Shown piece after piece: positions 7,698-15,939 of a stretch of 35,906 bases of DNA. The notes under the pieces were generated by a model. The model was not told the origin of the DNA and did not search any database. It saw nothing but the letters and a program-made list of their open reading frames with translations. The translations under genes and the position numbers were made by a program. The DNA lies in NCBI GenBank assembly GCA_002431915.1, contig DJEP01000075.1, positions 3,226-39,131 on the forward strand. The letters are read 5' to 3'. The stretch comes from Lachnospiraceae bacterium UBA5895 (GTDB lineage Bacteria > Bacillota > Clostridia > Lachnospirales > Lachnospiraceae). Numbering within the stretch: position 1 is the stretch's first letter; the number at the start of each line of letters is the position of its first letter.

Positions 7698-9272
7698 ATG
7701 GAACAACAGGAAAAGACAGAACAGGCACTGGATGCAAAAGAAATCAAGGAAACGAAGAAGGAAGAAAAGAGAAAGCTAAAAGAAGCAAAAAAGAAACAGA
7801 AGGCAGGTAAAACTGGGAAAAAACATAAAAAAGCACCCGTTATCATTGCGACTATAATAATCATATTGATTGTGATCCGTATGGTAAGCTGTGCATTTTC
7901 CGGAAATGCAGGTGTAATGGTAAGCACCACCAATGCATTCCGTGGAGATATTGAGCAAAGCGTCAGCACCAGCGGTAAGGTAGTCAGTGAAGAGAAGGAA
8001 ATTCTGTTCGCTCCGGTCGGCGGCAGATTAAGTGAGATCAACGTTGCAGCCGGCGATGCGGTGAAGACCGGGGATGTGCTGATGACCTATGACATGGATC
8101 AGATGGAAGAACGCCTGCAGGAGGCGGCGTTACAGCAGACCAAGAGCAGCGCTTCCTATAACAGCACCATGACAGAGAACAGCAAAAGCCAGGCAAAGCT
8201 GAATGAGGCGAACACGAACCTGGCAGTCCTGGATCAGCAGCTGACAGATTATAAGGCTTATCTGAAGGAACTGCAGGATAAACTGGCAAAGAGTCAGAGA
8301 GAGACCCAGAGACAGTTATCCGAAGAAAGCTACGAATTATCCAGAAAGTCCGCAGACTTAAGCAAGGAACTGCAGGATTCTTCCACCAGTGCAGACCGTG
8401 CGAAGGAGATCAATAAGGAACTTCAGGACATCAGTGCCAGCCAGGCGAGAAATTCCTATGTGCAGTCCATTGCAAGTTCCAGTGATTATGTAGTGAATAT
8501 GCAGAATGAGATCGCATCCGTACAGGAACATATTACGGAGTGTGAAAATTATAAGGCGCAGATGCAGAGCCAGAAGGGCACCAGTGAGAGCACAATTTTA
8601 AACGGTTATCAATCGGAAGCTTACGCAGCAGACAGAGATCTGGCACAGCTGACTTATAAGCAGGCAGAGGAACAGTATTATTCCGCGAAGAAGGGAATAG
8701 TAGCAGATTTCAACGGTATTGTAACGGAATGCACCGGTGTCTCCGGTGCCAGCGTGGCAGAAGGGGCACAGCTGATCACCTTAGAGAGCATCGAAAATGT
8801 AAAGGTGACCTTCGATGCTTCCAAGTCCGATGTGGCAAAACTGGAAATCGGGCAGAAGGTAGATGTTACCATCTCCGGCAATAAATATGAAGGCAAGATC
8901 AGCAAAATCAATCGTATGGCAACACTGAATGCGTCCAACACTCCCATGGTAGGGGTGGAAGTACATCTGACAAACCCGAATGACAAGATTATCCTCGGAT
9001 TGGATGCAAAACTGACCGTACATACCGACAGTGCGCAGAATACATTGTTGATTCCGGTAGAAGCCATCAATGCGGATAAAAACGGAGATTTCCTCTATGT
9101 GATCGAGAACGGCATGGTAGTTAAGAGAGCAATCACCTGCGGCATCTCCTCCGATGAATACACAGAAGTCCTGGATGGTATTACCGAGGAAGACCAGATC
9201 ATTGTGAACAGCCTCACAGGTATCAGCCTGGAGGAGGGCATGGCAGTAACGGCTGTGCCTATGGAACAGTAG
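7698..9272 (+). CDS. Membrane-fusion (HlyD/MacA-like) periplasmic-adaptor-type subunit
   Basis: A 524-residue adaptor that should sit outside the membrane, anchored at its N terminus, and link to the MacB-type permease. Residues 1-48 are an unusually Lys/Glu-rich cytosolic tail (ETKKEEKRKLKEAKKKQK). A single membrane segment follows at about 50-70 (APVIIATIIIILIVIRMVSC). Then come a lipoyl-like half (VSEEKEILFAPVGGRLSEI, VAAGDAVKTGDVLM), a long coiled-coil hairpin at about 140-320, and the matching barrel half (IVTECTGVSGASVAEGAQL, DASKSDVAKLEIGQKVDVTI). The start at 7698 follows GAAGGATC. The phrase AGGATCATG occurs twice 14 bases apart here, the first out of frame. Substrate unknown. Confidence 0.9.
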   Translation: MEQQEKTEQALDAKEIKETKKEEKRKLKEAKKKQKAGKTGKKHKKAPVIIATIIIILIVIRMVSCAFSGNAGVMVSTTNAFRGDIEQSVSTSGKVVSEEKEILFAPVGGRLSEINVAAGDAVKTGDVLMTYDMDQMEERLQEAALQQTKSSASYNSTMTENSKSQAKLNEANTNLAVLDQQLTDYKAYLKELQDKLAKSQRETQRQLSEESYELSRKSADLSKELQDSSTSADRAKEINKELQDISASQARNSYVQSIASSSDYVVNMQNEIASVQEHITECENYKAQMQSQKGTSESTILNGYQSEAYAADRDLAQLTYKQAEEQYYSAKKGIVADFNGIVTECTGVSGASVAEGAQLITLESIENVKVTFDASKSDVAKLEIGQKVDVTISGNKYEGKISKINRMATLNASNTPMVGVEVHLTNPNDKIILGLDAKLTVHTDSAQNTLLIPVEAINADKNGDFLYVIENGMVVKRAITCGISSDEYTEVLDGITEEDQIIVNSLTGISLEEGMAVTAVPMEQ

Positions 9273-9283
9273 GAGGCGGATCC

Positions 9284-10498
9284 ATGACACAAGTATGGGA
9301 ATACATCAAAATTGCATTGATGAATATCCGCAGTAATAAGGGACGTTCGATTCTGACTATGCTGGGCATTATCATAGGAATCTCTTCTGTGATCATGATT
9401 ATCTCCATAGGTAATGGCGTGAAAAGCGGCATCAATGGAGAACTGAATTCCATGGCAGGCGGTCAGATAGCGGTCTATAGCAATAATACCGCGGAAAACG
9501 GTACGGAAGTGGTATTCACAGAAGATGATATGGATGCTATTTTGGAGAAGGTTCCAAATGTCAAGGCAGTAACTCCTTCCTGGAGCTTTGGCGGAAGCGC
9601 TACCGGTAGAAAAGGTACTTTTGACGCCACAGCGACATTCGGTAAGGCGGGGCTGGAATATTCCAGCCAGGATCCTATTATTAAGGGACGCTACTTTACC
9701 GATTCGGATTATTATACGGCAAATAAAGTCTGCGTTATTACAGAGAGCAGCGCGAAAACATTGTTTGGCAATACCAATGTGATCGGAATGAGTTTTGATT
9801 ACACGTTGTATGGCGTGACACAGGAATATACCATCGTTGGCATCCGGAAGGACAATGCATCGAAATTTTTCGGAACCGGAGGGATCAATACCGTGACGAT
9901 GGAGGCACCGATCTCCACCATTTCCGAAGGGTATGGGTTCTATGTGGACTATACGGATCTGCTGATCGTCAGCGACGGTGCGGAAAATGCCTCTCAGGTG
10001 GCACAGGATACGGTGCGGCTGCTGGAGAACCGGCATGATGTCAGAGGACAAAATGCCATTTCCGTACAGAATTTCAATGATATTATGAGTCAGATGGATC
10101 AGATTTTAAGCTATATTACGATCTTCGTGGTATTTGTGGCCGCCATCTCTCTGCTTGTCGGCGGTATCGGTGTTATGAATATCATGCTGGTGTCTGTCAC
10201 GGAACGTACCAGGGAGATCGGTATCCGGAAGTCTCTGGGAGCTAGAACCGGCTCCATCCTGCTACAGTTCCTGTCAGAATCCGCCATCATTACGCTGCTG
10301 GGAGGACTGATCGGTATCCTGATCGGCGTAGCCGGAGCTTTCGGCATCTGCAGCCTGATCGGATTTACCGCGAAAGTAAATGTGGGCACGGTGCTGGGAG
10401 CCAGCCTGTTCTCTTCCGCAGTAGGTATTTTCTTCGGAATCTATCCGGCAAAGAAAGCCGCAAAATTAAGCCCTATCGAAGCATTACGGCATGAATAA
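9284..10498 (+). CDS. ABC transporter permease, MacB/FtsX family
   Basis: A 404-residue permease with the four-segment MacB topology. One membrane segment sits near the N terminus after the MNIRSNKGRSILTMLGIIIG motif. A large extracellular MacB_PCD domain spans about residues 45-275. Three C-terminal membrane segments follow, with the typical LVGGIGVMNIMLVSVTERTR and EIGIRKSLGAR motifs, and the protein ends in YPAKKAAKLSPIEALRHE. AGGAGG lies 8 bases before the start and only 11 bases separate it from the adaptor gene, so co-transcription is likely. A terminator follows. It is the membrane partner of the ATPase at 6929. Confidence 0.95.
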   Translation: MTQVWEYIKIALMNIRSNKGRSILTMLGIIIGISSVIMIISIGNGVKSGINGELNSMAGGQIAVYSNNTAENGTEVVFTEDDMDAILEKVPNVKAVTPSWSFGGSATGRKGTFDATATFGKAGLEYSSQDPIIKGRYFTDSDYYTANKVCVITESSAKTLFGNTNVIGMSFDYTLYGVTQEYTIVGIRKDNASKFFGTGGINTVTMEAPISTISEGYGFYVDYTDLLIVSDGAENASQVAQDTVRLLENRHDVRGQNAISVQNFNDIMSQMDQILSYITIFVVFVAAISLLVGGIGVMNIMLVSVTERTREIGIRKSLGARTGSILLQFLSESAIITLLGGLIGILIGVAGAFGICSLIGFTAKVNVGTVLGASLFSSAVGIFFGIYPAKKAAKLSPIEALRHE

Positions 10499-10541
10499 AA
10501 CATAAAAAATCAAATCATAATTAAATAAAACAAATAATATT

Positions 10542-10583
10542 AGAACCGCAGGTGACAGATATTGGAATCCCTGCGGTTCTTTA
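10542..10583 (+). terminator. Terminator of the MacB-type operon
   Basis: An 11-bp perfect stem AGAACCGCAGG (10542-10552) with 10570-10580, followed by a short T run and a second T-rich stretch. Confidence 0.85.
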
Positions 10584-10584
10584 C

Positions 10585-10613
10585 TTGCTTTTTTAAAGGA
10601 AAAAAATTATAAT
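10585..10613 (+). promoter_or_regulatory. Putative promoter upstream of the YcxB-like gene
   Basis: TTGCTT (10585-10590), 17 bases, TATAAT (10608-10613). An alternative pair, TTGGAC (10697-10702) and TATTAT (10720-10725), also has 17-base spacing, but it would start transcription within 15 bases of the start codon and on top of the ribosome binding site. Confidence 0.45.
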
Positions 10614-10741
10614 GTTTTTATAGTATGCAGTTCTATGCGCAGTCGGCAGACAGTGGGATTGTATTCTATGAGCAGGCTCATGTGGGTTTAGACCTTTTGG
10701 ACCTGGCATCGTATTATATTATTATAAGGAAAGAACGCGTT

Positions 10742-11218
10742 ATGGTAGAATTTGACGTGAAGATGACGGCGGGGGATTTATACGACTTTTTATTGCGGCA
10801 TAATTATAACAGTTTGTCCGGGCTTTTGGCATCAATACTCGGCGCACTGGGAGTGATCGTGGGACTTTCCACTCATTACTGGATCTATCTGATCCTGGGA
10901 GTGGTGATCCTGGTATATCTGCCCTGGGCACTTTTAATTAAAAGCAAGCAGGCGGTGGTGAGCAACCCCATTTTCAAGGAAACGATGCATTACACCCTGG
11001 ATGAGAACGGCATTTCCATGACCCAGGGAGAGACCACCGGTACTCTGAAATGGGAGGATTGCCTGAAGGCGGTGTCCACCGGACGCTCCATCATGGTGTA
11101 TACGGCGAAGAATGCTGCAACGATTTTCCCGAAAAATCAGCTGAAAGATAAGACAACAGATGTTATCGAAATGATTTCTACGCATATGCCTCCCGCAAAG
11201 GTGAAGATCCGCAGCTAG
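10742..11218 (+). CDS. YcxB-like membrane protein
   Basis: A 158-residue protein of unknown function. The N-terminal EFDVKMTAGDLYDFLLRHNY segment is followed by two closely spaced hydrophobic stretches (SGLLASILGALGVIVGLSTH and IYLILGVVILVYLPWALL). A soluble C-terminal domain follows with HYTLDENGISMTQGE...LKWEDCLKAVST, the pattern of YcxB-like C-terminal domains. The frame is open back to 10625, but AAGGAAAG before ATG 10742 and the family N terminus favour the shorter form. It precedes tsaE by 51 bases and may be co-transcribed with it, with no evident functional link. Confidence 0.7.
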   Translation: MVEFDVKMTAGDLYDFLLRHNYNSLSGLLASILGALGVIVGLSTHYWIYLILGVVILVYLPWALLIKSKQAVVSNPIFKETMHYTLDENGISMTQGETTGTLKWEDCLKAVSTGRSIMVYTAKNAATIFPKNQLKDKTTDVIEMISTHMPPAKVKIRS

Positions 11219-11269
11219 AAGCGCGATAAAGCAGAGACTATTCGGAAAGCAACAGCAACGGACATTACG

Positions 11270-11770
11270 ATGTCCACAGAAAGCGTAAGAGAAATGACAA
11301 CAGGTGATTCAACAACGAACAAAGAATTTCAAAAAGAAATCATAGAGACCCACAGTGCGCAGGAGACTTTTGCACTGGGACAGCGGATCGGCAGGGAGAC
11401 ACTTCCGGGGCAGGTCTACACCCTGATCGGTGATTTAGGTGTGGGGAAGACTGTATTTACCCAGGGGGTAGCGGACGGTCTTGGAATTACGGAACCGGTC
11501 AACAGCCCTACCTTTACCATTGTACAGATTTATGAGGAAGGCCGCATGCCCTTTTATCATTTTGATGTCTACCGCATCGGAGATGTGGAGGAGATGGAAG
11601 AGATCGGCTATGAGGACTGCTTTTACGGCGAGGGACTGTGCCTGATCGAATGGGCGAATCTGATCGAAGAGATCCTGCCGGAGCATTACAGACAGGTGAC
11701 TATAGAAAAGGATCTGGAGAAGGGCTTTGATTATCGCCGGATCACGATTGAGGAGATGACTACCGTATGA
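11270..11770 (+). CDS. tsaE: tRNA t6A37 biosynthesis ATPase TsaE
   Basis: TsaE is the P-loop ATPase that supports the TsaB-TsaD complex as it makes N6-threonylcarbamoyladenosine at A37 of ANN-decoding tRNAs. Walker A reads GDLGVGKT (about residue 55). The family-specific NSPTFTIVQIYEEG, YHFDVYRIGD and LIEWANLIEEILPE motifs follow. It has 166 residues; the first about 25 are poorly conserved and ATG 11291 is a possible alternative start, since no strong ribosome binding site decides between them. Its stop overlaps the tsaB start by four bases (ATGA), giving translational coupling with its functional partner. Confidence 0.94.
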   Translation: MSTESVREMTTGDSTTNKEFQKEIIETHSAQETFALGQRIGRETLPGQVYTLIGDLGVGKTVFTQGVADGLGITEPVNSPTFTIVQIYEEGRMPFYHFDVYRIGDVEEMEEIGYEDCFYGEGLCLIEWANLIEEILPEHYRQVTIEKDLEKGFDYRRITIEEMTTV

Positions 11771-12522
11771 AAATATTAGCTTTGGACAGTTCCGGACTGG
11801 TGGCAAGTGTCGCCATCGTGGAAGACGATGTCCTGATCGCAGAGTATACCACAGATTATAAGAAAACACATTCCCAGACATTACTTCCGATGTTGGACGA
11901 GATCCGTCAGATGATCGATCTTGATCTGCATACCGTGGATGCCATTGCCATCTCCGCAGGACCCGGCTCCTTTACCGGTCTGAGGATCGGAGCGGCGACA
12001 GCAAAGGGTCTGGGCCTGGCACTGAATCTGCCGTTGGTGGAAGTGCCGACACTGGAAGGACTTGCTTTTAACCTCTGGGGTACGGACAAGCTGGTATGTC
12101 CCATTATGGATGCCAGAAGGAATCAGGTATACACCGGAATCTATGAATTTCGTAAGGCGGGAGCAGAGGAGGAAGGCTGTGAACAGCAGCTTGTGATGCA
12201 CTGCATTAAGGAGCAGTGTGCAGCTCCCGTAGATGAACTGGTAGAGGAACTGAACCGCATGGGAAGAGAAGTGATCTTCCTGGGAGACGGTGTTCCGGTA
12301 TACCGGAAGCAAATTACAGAGGGAATGAAAGTTCCGTTTTCCTTTGCTCCCGCAGCTAATAACCGACAGCGGGCAGCCAGTGTGGCTTCTCTCGGAGCCA
12401 TCTATTATGCACAGGGGAAGACGGTGACTGCTGCGGAGCATAAGCCAGAATATCTGCGTAAGAGCCAGGCAGAAAGGGAACGGGAAGAGCAGGAGAAAGC
12501 CGCAAAAGAGGCACAGGCATGA
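11767..12522 (+). CDS. tsaB: tRNA t6A37 biosynthesis protein TsaB
   Basis: TsaB is the non-catalytic ASKHA-fold partner that dimerises with TsaD in the t6A complex. The N terminus is MKILALDSSGLVASVAIVED. Next come HSQTLLPMLDEI and the highly conserved AISAGPGSFTGLRIGAATAK, then GLGLALNLPLVEVPTLEGLA. The protein is 251 residues and ends in a charged Lys/Glu/Ala tail that is probably disordered. It overlaps both neighbours by ATGA (tsaE upstream, rimI downstream), indicating a tightly coupled tsaE-tsaB-rimI unit. Confidence 0.94.
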   Translation: MKILALDSSGLVASVAIVEDDVLIAEYTTDYKKTHSQTLLPMLDEIRQMIDLDLHTVDAIAISAGPGSFTGLRIGAATAKGLGLALNLPLVEVPTLEGLAFNLWGTDKLVCPIMDARRNQVYTGIYEFRKAGAEEEGCEQQLVMHCIKEQCAAPVDELVEELNRMGREVIFLGDGVPVYRKQITEGMKVPFSFAPAANNRQRAASVASLGAIYYAQGKTVTAAEHKPEYLRKSQAEREREEQEKAAKEAQA

Positions 12523-12956
12523 AGATAGAGGTTCGCCCCCTGCGGGATACAGATATCGAAGAACTAAGCCGGATCGAAGCCGCATCTTTCAGCATGCCCT
12601 GGTCGGCAGAGGATTTCAGAGGGCTTCTTCTAAGAGACTATTGTCTGTATGTGGTGGCGGAGGCAGACGGGCATATCGCAGGCTGCGCCGGATTGACGGA
12701 CAGTTTTCATGAAGGTAATATCGACAATGTGGTGACGGCACCGGAGTACCGGAACCTGGGAGTAGGCAGCAGGATGCTGGAAGAACTGCTGCGGCTGGGT
12801 GCAGAGCGCGGTATCACGGCATGTACTCTGGAAGTCAGAGTGAGCAATGCTCCGGCAATCCGCTTATATGAAAAGTTTGGTTTTGTCTCGGAAGGGATCC
12901 GTCCCCGATTTTATGAGAGACCTACAGAGGATGCCATGATCATGTGGCGTCGTTAA
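12519..12956 (+). CDS. rimI: Ribosomal-protein-alanine N-acetyltransferase RimI
   Basis: A GNAT acetyltransferase of 145 residues. In the family it acetylates the N-terminal alanine of ribosomal protein S18, and some homologues act more broadly. It shows IEAASFSMPWSAEDFRGLL, the acetyl-CoA loop PEYRNLGVGSRML (R/Q-x-x-G-x-G) and the closing LEVRVSNAPAIRLYEKFGF. The start overlaps the tsaB stop as ATGA. The tsaB-rimI pairing is very common in bacteria and supports the name; sequence alone cannot exclude another GNAT substrate. Confidence 0.92.
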   Translation: MKIEVRPLRDTDIEELSRIEAASFSMPWSAEDFRGLLLRDYCLYVVAEADGHIAGCAGLTDSFHEGNIDNVVTAPEYRNLGVGSRMLEELLRLGAERGITACTLEVRVSNAPAIRLYEKFGFVSEGIRPRFYERPTEDAMIMWRR

Positions 12957-13044
12957 CAAGTATTACCACCACTTTTTCGGCGATTTATTTGCTATGATAG
13001 TGAAAGAGGAAACTGTTTTTACAATCAGAAAGGTGGAAGGTAAG

Positions 13045-13284
13045 ATGCGAAAGTCAGAAAACGGAAAATTAACACAGGTAATATGTAACGGCTGCGGCAG
13101 AGAACTGAAAGTCGAGAAGGAGATCCTTCGGGAAGGCTGCTTTTCCGCAGACGTCAGATTTGGATATTTCAGCAGAAAAGATGGGCTCAGACATAAATTT
13201 GATCTGTGCGAAGACTGCTATGATAAATGGATCTCGTCTTTTGCGATTCCCGTAGAGGAGAGTACGGAGACAGAGATGCTGTAG
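13045..13284 (+). CDS. Small four-cysteine (zinc-ribbon-like) protein, function unknown
   Basis: A 79-residue protein with two Cys pairs: C-N-G-C near residue 14 and C-E-D-C near residue 56, likely to bind one metal ion. The region between (ELKVEKEILREGCFSADVRF, GYFSRKDGLRHKFDLCEDCY) is aromatic and charged, and it contains one further Cys. Start 13045 is chosen because AAAGGTGGAAGG lies directly upstream; the frame is open to 12994. It sits between rimI and the RNase Z gene on the same strand. I do not recognise a named family, and a nucleic-acid-linked role would be only a guess from the neighbours. Confidence 0.7.
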   Translation: MRKSENGKLTQVICNGCGRELKVEKEILREGCFSADVRFGYFSRKDGLRHKFDLCEDCYDKWISSFAIPVEESTETEML

Positions 13285-13306
13285 AGACAGCAGATTGCGA
13301 GGAAGA

Positions 13307-14221
13307 ATGTTAGACGTTTGCTTATTGGGAACCGGTGGAATGATGCCCCTGCCTTACAGGTGGCTGACCTCCCTGATGATGCGCTATAATGGGAAAAGTA
13401 TTCTGATCGATTGCGGAGAGGGCACCCAGATCGCCATGCGTGAGAAGGGCTGGAGTCCCAACCCCATTGATATCATCTGCTTTACCCATTTTCATGCGGA
13501 TCATATCAGCGGCCTGCCGGGGATGCTTCTGACCATGGGAAATGCGGAGCGGACAGAACCGCTATTGCTGATCGGACCGAAAGGGCTTACCAAAGTGGTG
13601 GCTTCCCTGCGGGTGATTGCACCGGAGCTTCCCTTTGAGGTAAAATGTCTGGAAATTACGGAAAATGCGCAGACTTTTTCTTTTGAAGGTTTCCGGCTGG
13701 AAGCGTTCAAGGTAAATCACAATGTTCTCTGTTACGGCTACAGTATGGTGATTGACCGCGCGGGTCGATTCGACAAAGACAGAGCCATGGAGCAGGAAAT
13801 CCCCATGAAATTCTGGAGCCGCCTGCAAAAAGGTGAGACTCTGGAAGAGAACGGCAGAGTATTTACACCGGATATGGTACTGGGAGCGGAACGTAAGGGT
13901 TTAAAAGTGACTTACAGCACCGATACCAGACCTACGGAGAGCATAAGGCAGAATGCCAAAGGTGCGGATCTGCTGATTCTGGAAGGCATGTACGGAGAGC
14001 CGGACAAGCTGGCAAAAGCCAGAGAGCACAAGCACATGACCATGTACGAGGCGGCGAAGATAGCAAAAGAAGTGGAAGCGCCGAAATTATGGTTGACCCA
14101 CTACAGCCCGTCCATGACCAGACCGGAGGAGTTCATGGAGGATGTGCGGAAGATTTTTCCGGCGGCTTATGCGGCGAAGGATGGCTGGACCATGGAACTG
14201 AAATTTGTTGAGGGAGAGTGA
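13307..14221 (+). CDS. rnz: Ribonuclease Z (tRNA 3' endonuclease)
   Basis: A metallo-beta-lactamase-fold endonuclease that trims 3' trailers of tRNA precursors. The zinc-binding motif H-F-H-A-D-H lies in FTHFHADHISGLPG, after LGTGGMMPLPYRW and LIDCGEGTQIAMR. Later ligands are H (VNHNVLCYGY), D (YSTDTRPTESI) and H (WLTHYSPSM). It has 304 residues from ATG 13307, which has GAGGAAG upstream. Its place between t6A genes gives the cluster a tRNA-maturation theme. Its last bases overlap the next gene if that gene begins at GTG 14218. Confidence 0.93.
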   Translation: MLDVCLLGTGGMMPLPYRWLTSLMMRYNGKSILIDCGEGTQIAMREKGWSPNPIDIICFTHFHADHISGLPGMLLTMGNAERTEPLLLIGPKGLTKVVASLRVIAPELPFEVKCLEITENAQTFSFEGFRLEAFKVNHNVLCYGYSMVIDRAGRFDKDRAMEQEIPMKFWSRLQKGETLEENGRVFTPDMVLGAERKGLKVTYSTDTRPTESIRQNAKGADLLILEGMYGEPDKLAKAREHKHMTMYEAAKIAKEVEAPKLWLTHYSPSMTRPEEFMEDVRKIFPAAYAAKDGWTMELKFVEGE

Positions 14222-14835
14222 GCGATCTTATGAAGAAAACCAACACATCCGTGACTAAGATCACAGTCTTTTTCATCTTCTTACTTGTGCTGGTGGTAGG
14301 ATATTATGCGTACCTGTCCGGAACGCACCGCGCTGAGCAGCAGGAAGCGGTCATGTCGGAAGTGGATACGGCACTTGCCAGGGACCTGGACAATAATTAC
14401 CCCGCTACGCCCAAGGAAGTGATCAAATATTACAATGATCTGATAAAGTGCTTCTACAATGAAGAATGTACAGCGGAAGAACTCCAGGATCTGGGCAGAA
14501 AATCACTGCAATTATTTGATGAGGAACTTCGGGAAAACAATGAAGAAGATACCTATCTCATCCGGTTGCAGGGGGAAGTGCAGAATTATAAGGACAACAA
14601 GAGAAAAATAACAAGTGTTTCTCTTGCACCCAGCACAAATGTGGACTATTATTCGGTAGACGGATATTCTTTTGCAAGAATTGCCTGTGGCTATACCATG
14701 ACGGAAAACGGCAAAAAGACTTCTACCGTGGAAGTATATCTGTTACGCAGAGATGACAACCACAGATGGAAGATCTACGGCTGGGAGACGGCGGATGAGC
14801 TGAACAGCAATCTGGAACAGACAGACAATAATTAA
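14218..14835 (+). CDS. Unknown membrane-anchored protein
   Basis: A 205-residue protein with one N-terminal membrane segment (KITVFFIFLLVLVVGYYAYL, about residues 14-33) and a soluble domain expected outside the cell. The first part of that domain is helical and acidic (TPKEVIKYYNDLIKCFYNEE). The second part looks like a beta-rich NTF2-like fold, with residues such as VDYYSVDGYSFARIACGYTM and HRWKIYGWETADEL. This fold call is an inference. The start may be GTG 14218, overlapping the rnz stop, or ATG 14230; spacing to GAGGGAG favours neither clearly. It lies between rnz and tsaD on one strand. I do not recognise a characterised function. Confidence 0.7.
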   Translation: MSDLMKKTNTSVTKITVFFIFLLVLVVGYYAYLSGTHRAEQQEAVMSEVDTALARDLDNNYPATPKEVIKYYNDLIKCFYNEECTAEELQDLGRKSLQLFDEELRENNEEDTYLIRLQGEVQNYKDNKRKITSVSLAPSTNVDYYSVDGYSFARIACGYTMTENGKKTSTVEVYLLRRDDNHRWKIYGWETADELNSNLEQTDNN

Positions 14836-14853
14836 GACAAAGCAGGCAGAAAA

Positions 14854-15891
14854 ATGGCAGAGACAGAAAAGCAAAAAGACATTTATATTTTGGGAATCGA
14901 GAGCTCCTGTGATGAGACGGCGGCATCGGTGGTAAAAAACGGCAGAGAGGTGCTTTCCAATGTGATTTCCTCCCAGATTGCCTTACATACCTTATATGGC
15001 GGCGTGGTGCCGGAGATCGCATCCCGCAAGCATATCGAGAAGATCAATCAGGTCATTGAGCAGGCACTTGCCGATGCCCATGTGACACTTGACGATATCA
15101 CGGCGATTGCAGTGACCTACGGACCGGGACTGGTGGGAGCGCTCTTAGTCGGTGTATCCGAGGCGAAAGCCATCAGCTTTGCCACTGGGATTCCACTGGT
15201 AGGCGTGCATCACATCGAGGGACATATCAGTGCCAACTTTATTGAGAACAAAGAGTTAGAGCCTCCGTTTATCTGCCTGGTGGCTTCCGGCGGACATTCA
15301 CATCTGGTGGTGGTCAAGGATTACGGAGAATATGAGATCATCGGTCGGACCAGAGATGATGCGGCGGGTGAGGCTTTTGACAAGGTAGCCCGTGCCATCG
15401 GACTGGGCTATCCCGGAGGACCTAAGATCGACAAGGTATCTAAGGAGGGCAATCCCGATGCCATTCATTTCCCCAGAGCTGCAGTGGCGGAAAACGAGTA
15501 TGACTTCAGCTTCAGTGGTCTGAAATCCGCGGTGCTGAATTACTTAAACGGCTGTCAGATGAAGGGAGAAAGCTACAATCAGGCAGATGTGGCTGCTTCT
15601 TTCCAGAAGGCGGTGGTGGATGTGCTGGTAAGCCATTCCCTGCATGCGGTAAAGGCATATGGACTGAACAAATTTGCCATTGCCGGCGGTGTGGCATCCA
15701 ACTCTTCTCTGCGGGCCGCTTTTGAAGAAGAGTGTGAAAAACGTAACATCGCATTTTACCATCCATCTCCGATCTTTTGCACAGACAATGCAGCGATGAT
15801 CGGCGTGGCGGGCTATTATGAATATATCAAGGGCGTTCGTAGCGGCTACGACCTGAATGCGGTCCCGAATTTGAAACTGGGAGAACGCTAA
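14854..15891 (+). CDS. tsaD: tRNA N6-adenosine threonylcarbamoyltransferase TsaD
   Basis: TsaD is the catalytic subunit that moves the threonylcarbamoyl group from TC-AMP to A37 of tRNA. It has 345 residues, a normal length. Motifs in order: IESSCDETAASVV; AVTYGPGLVGALLVG; the metal-binding histidines in VHHIEGHISAN; CLVASGGHSHLV; GEAFDKVARAIGLGYPGGP; DFSFSGLKSAVLNY; AIAGGVASNS; and CTDNAAMIG with the metal-ligand Asp. With tsaB and tsaE nearby, all the t6A genes except tsaC/sua5 are within 5 kb. The ribosome binding site is weak (GCAGGC about 6 bases upstream). Confidence 0.96.
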   Translation: MAETEKQKDIYILGIESSCDETAASVVKNGREVLSNVISSQIALHTLYGGVVPEIASRKHIEKINQVIEQALADAHVTLDDITAIAVTYGPGLVGALLVGVSEAKAISFATGIPLVGVHHIEGHISANFIENKELEPPFICLVASGGHSHLVVVKDYGEYEIIGRTRDDAAGEAFDKVARAIGLGYPGGPKIDKVSKEGNPDAIHFPRAAVAENEYDFSFSGLKSAVLNYLNGCQMKGESYNQADVAASFQKAVVDVLVSHSLHAVKAYGLNKFAIAGGVASNSSLRAAFEEECEKRNIAFYHPSPIFCTDNAAMIGVAGYYEYIKGVRSGYDLNAVPNLKLGER

Positions 15892-15939
15892 GGCTTATTA
15901 ATTTAATATAGAAGACTTTATAGAAAGACAGACATAAAT

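Noticed and set aside
9095..10051. A 318-codon open frame on the minus strand
   Set aside because: It lies over the adaptor end and the MacB-type permease, both with strong family motifs on the plus strand. Its translation has no recognisable domain, so it is a shadow.
10697..10725. TTGGAC-17-TATTAT as the promoter for the YcxB-like gene
   Set aside because: The spacing is good, but transcription would begin after the ribosome binding site. The upstream TTGCTT-17-TATAAT is more sensible.
11881..12585. A 234-codon minus-strand open frame opposite tsaB
   Set aside because: tsaB is unmistakable on the other strand and overlaps both neighbours as coupled genes. The antisense translation is rich in Cys/His/Ser with no motif.
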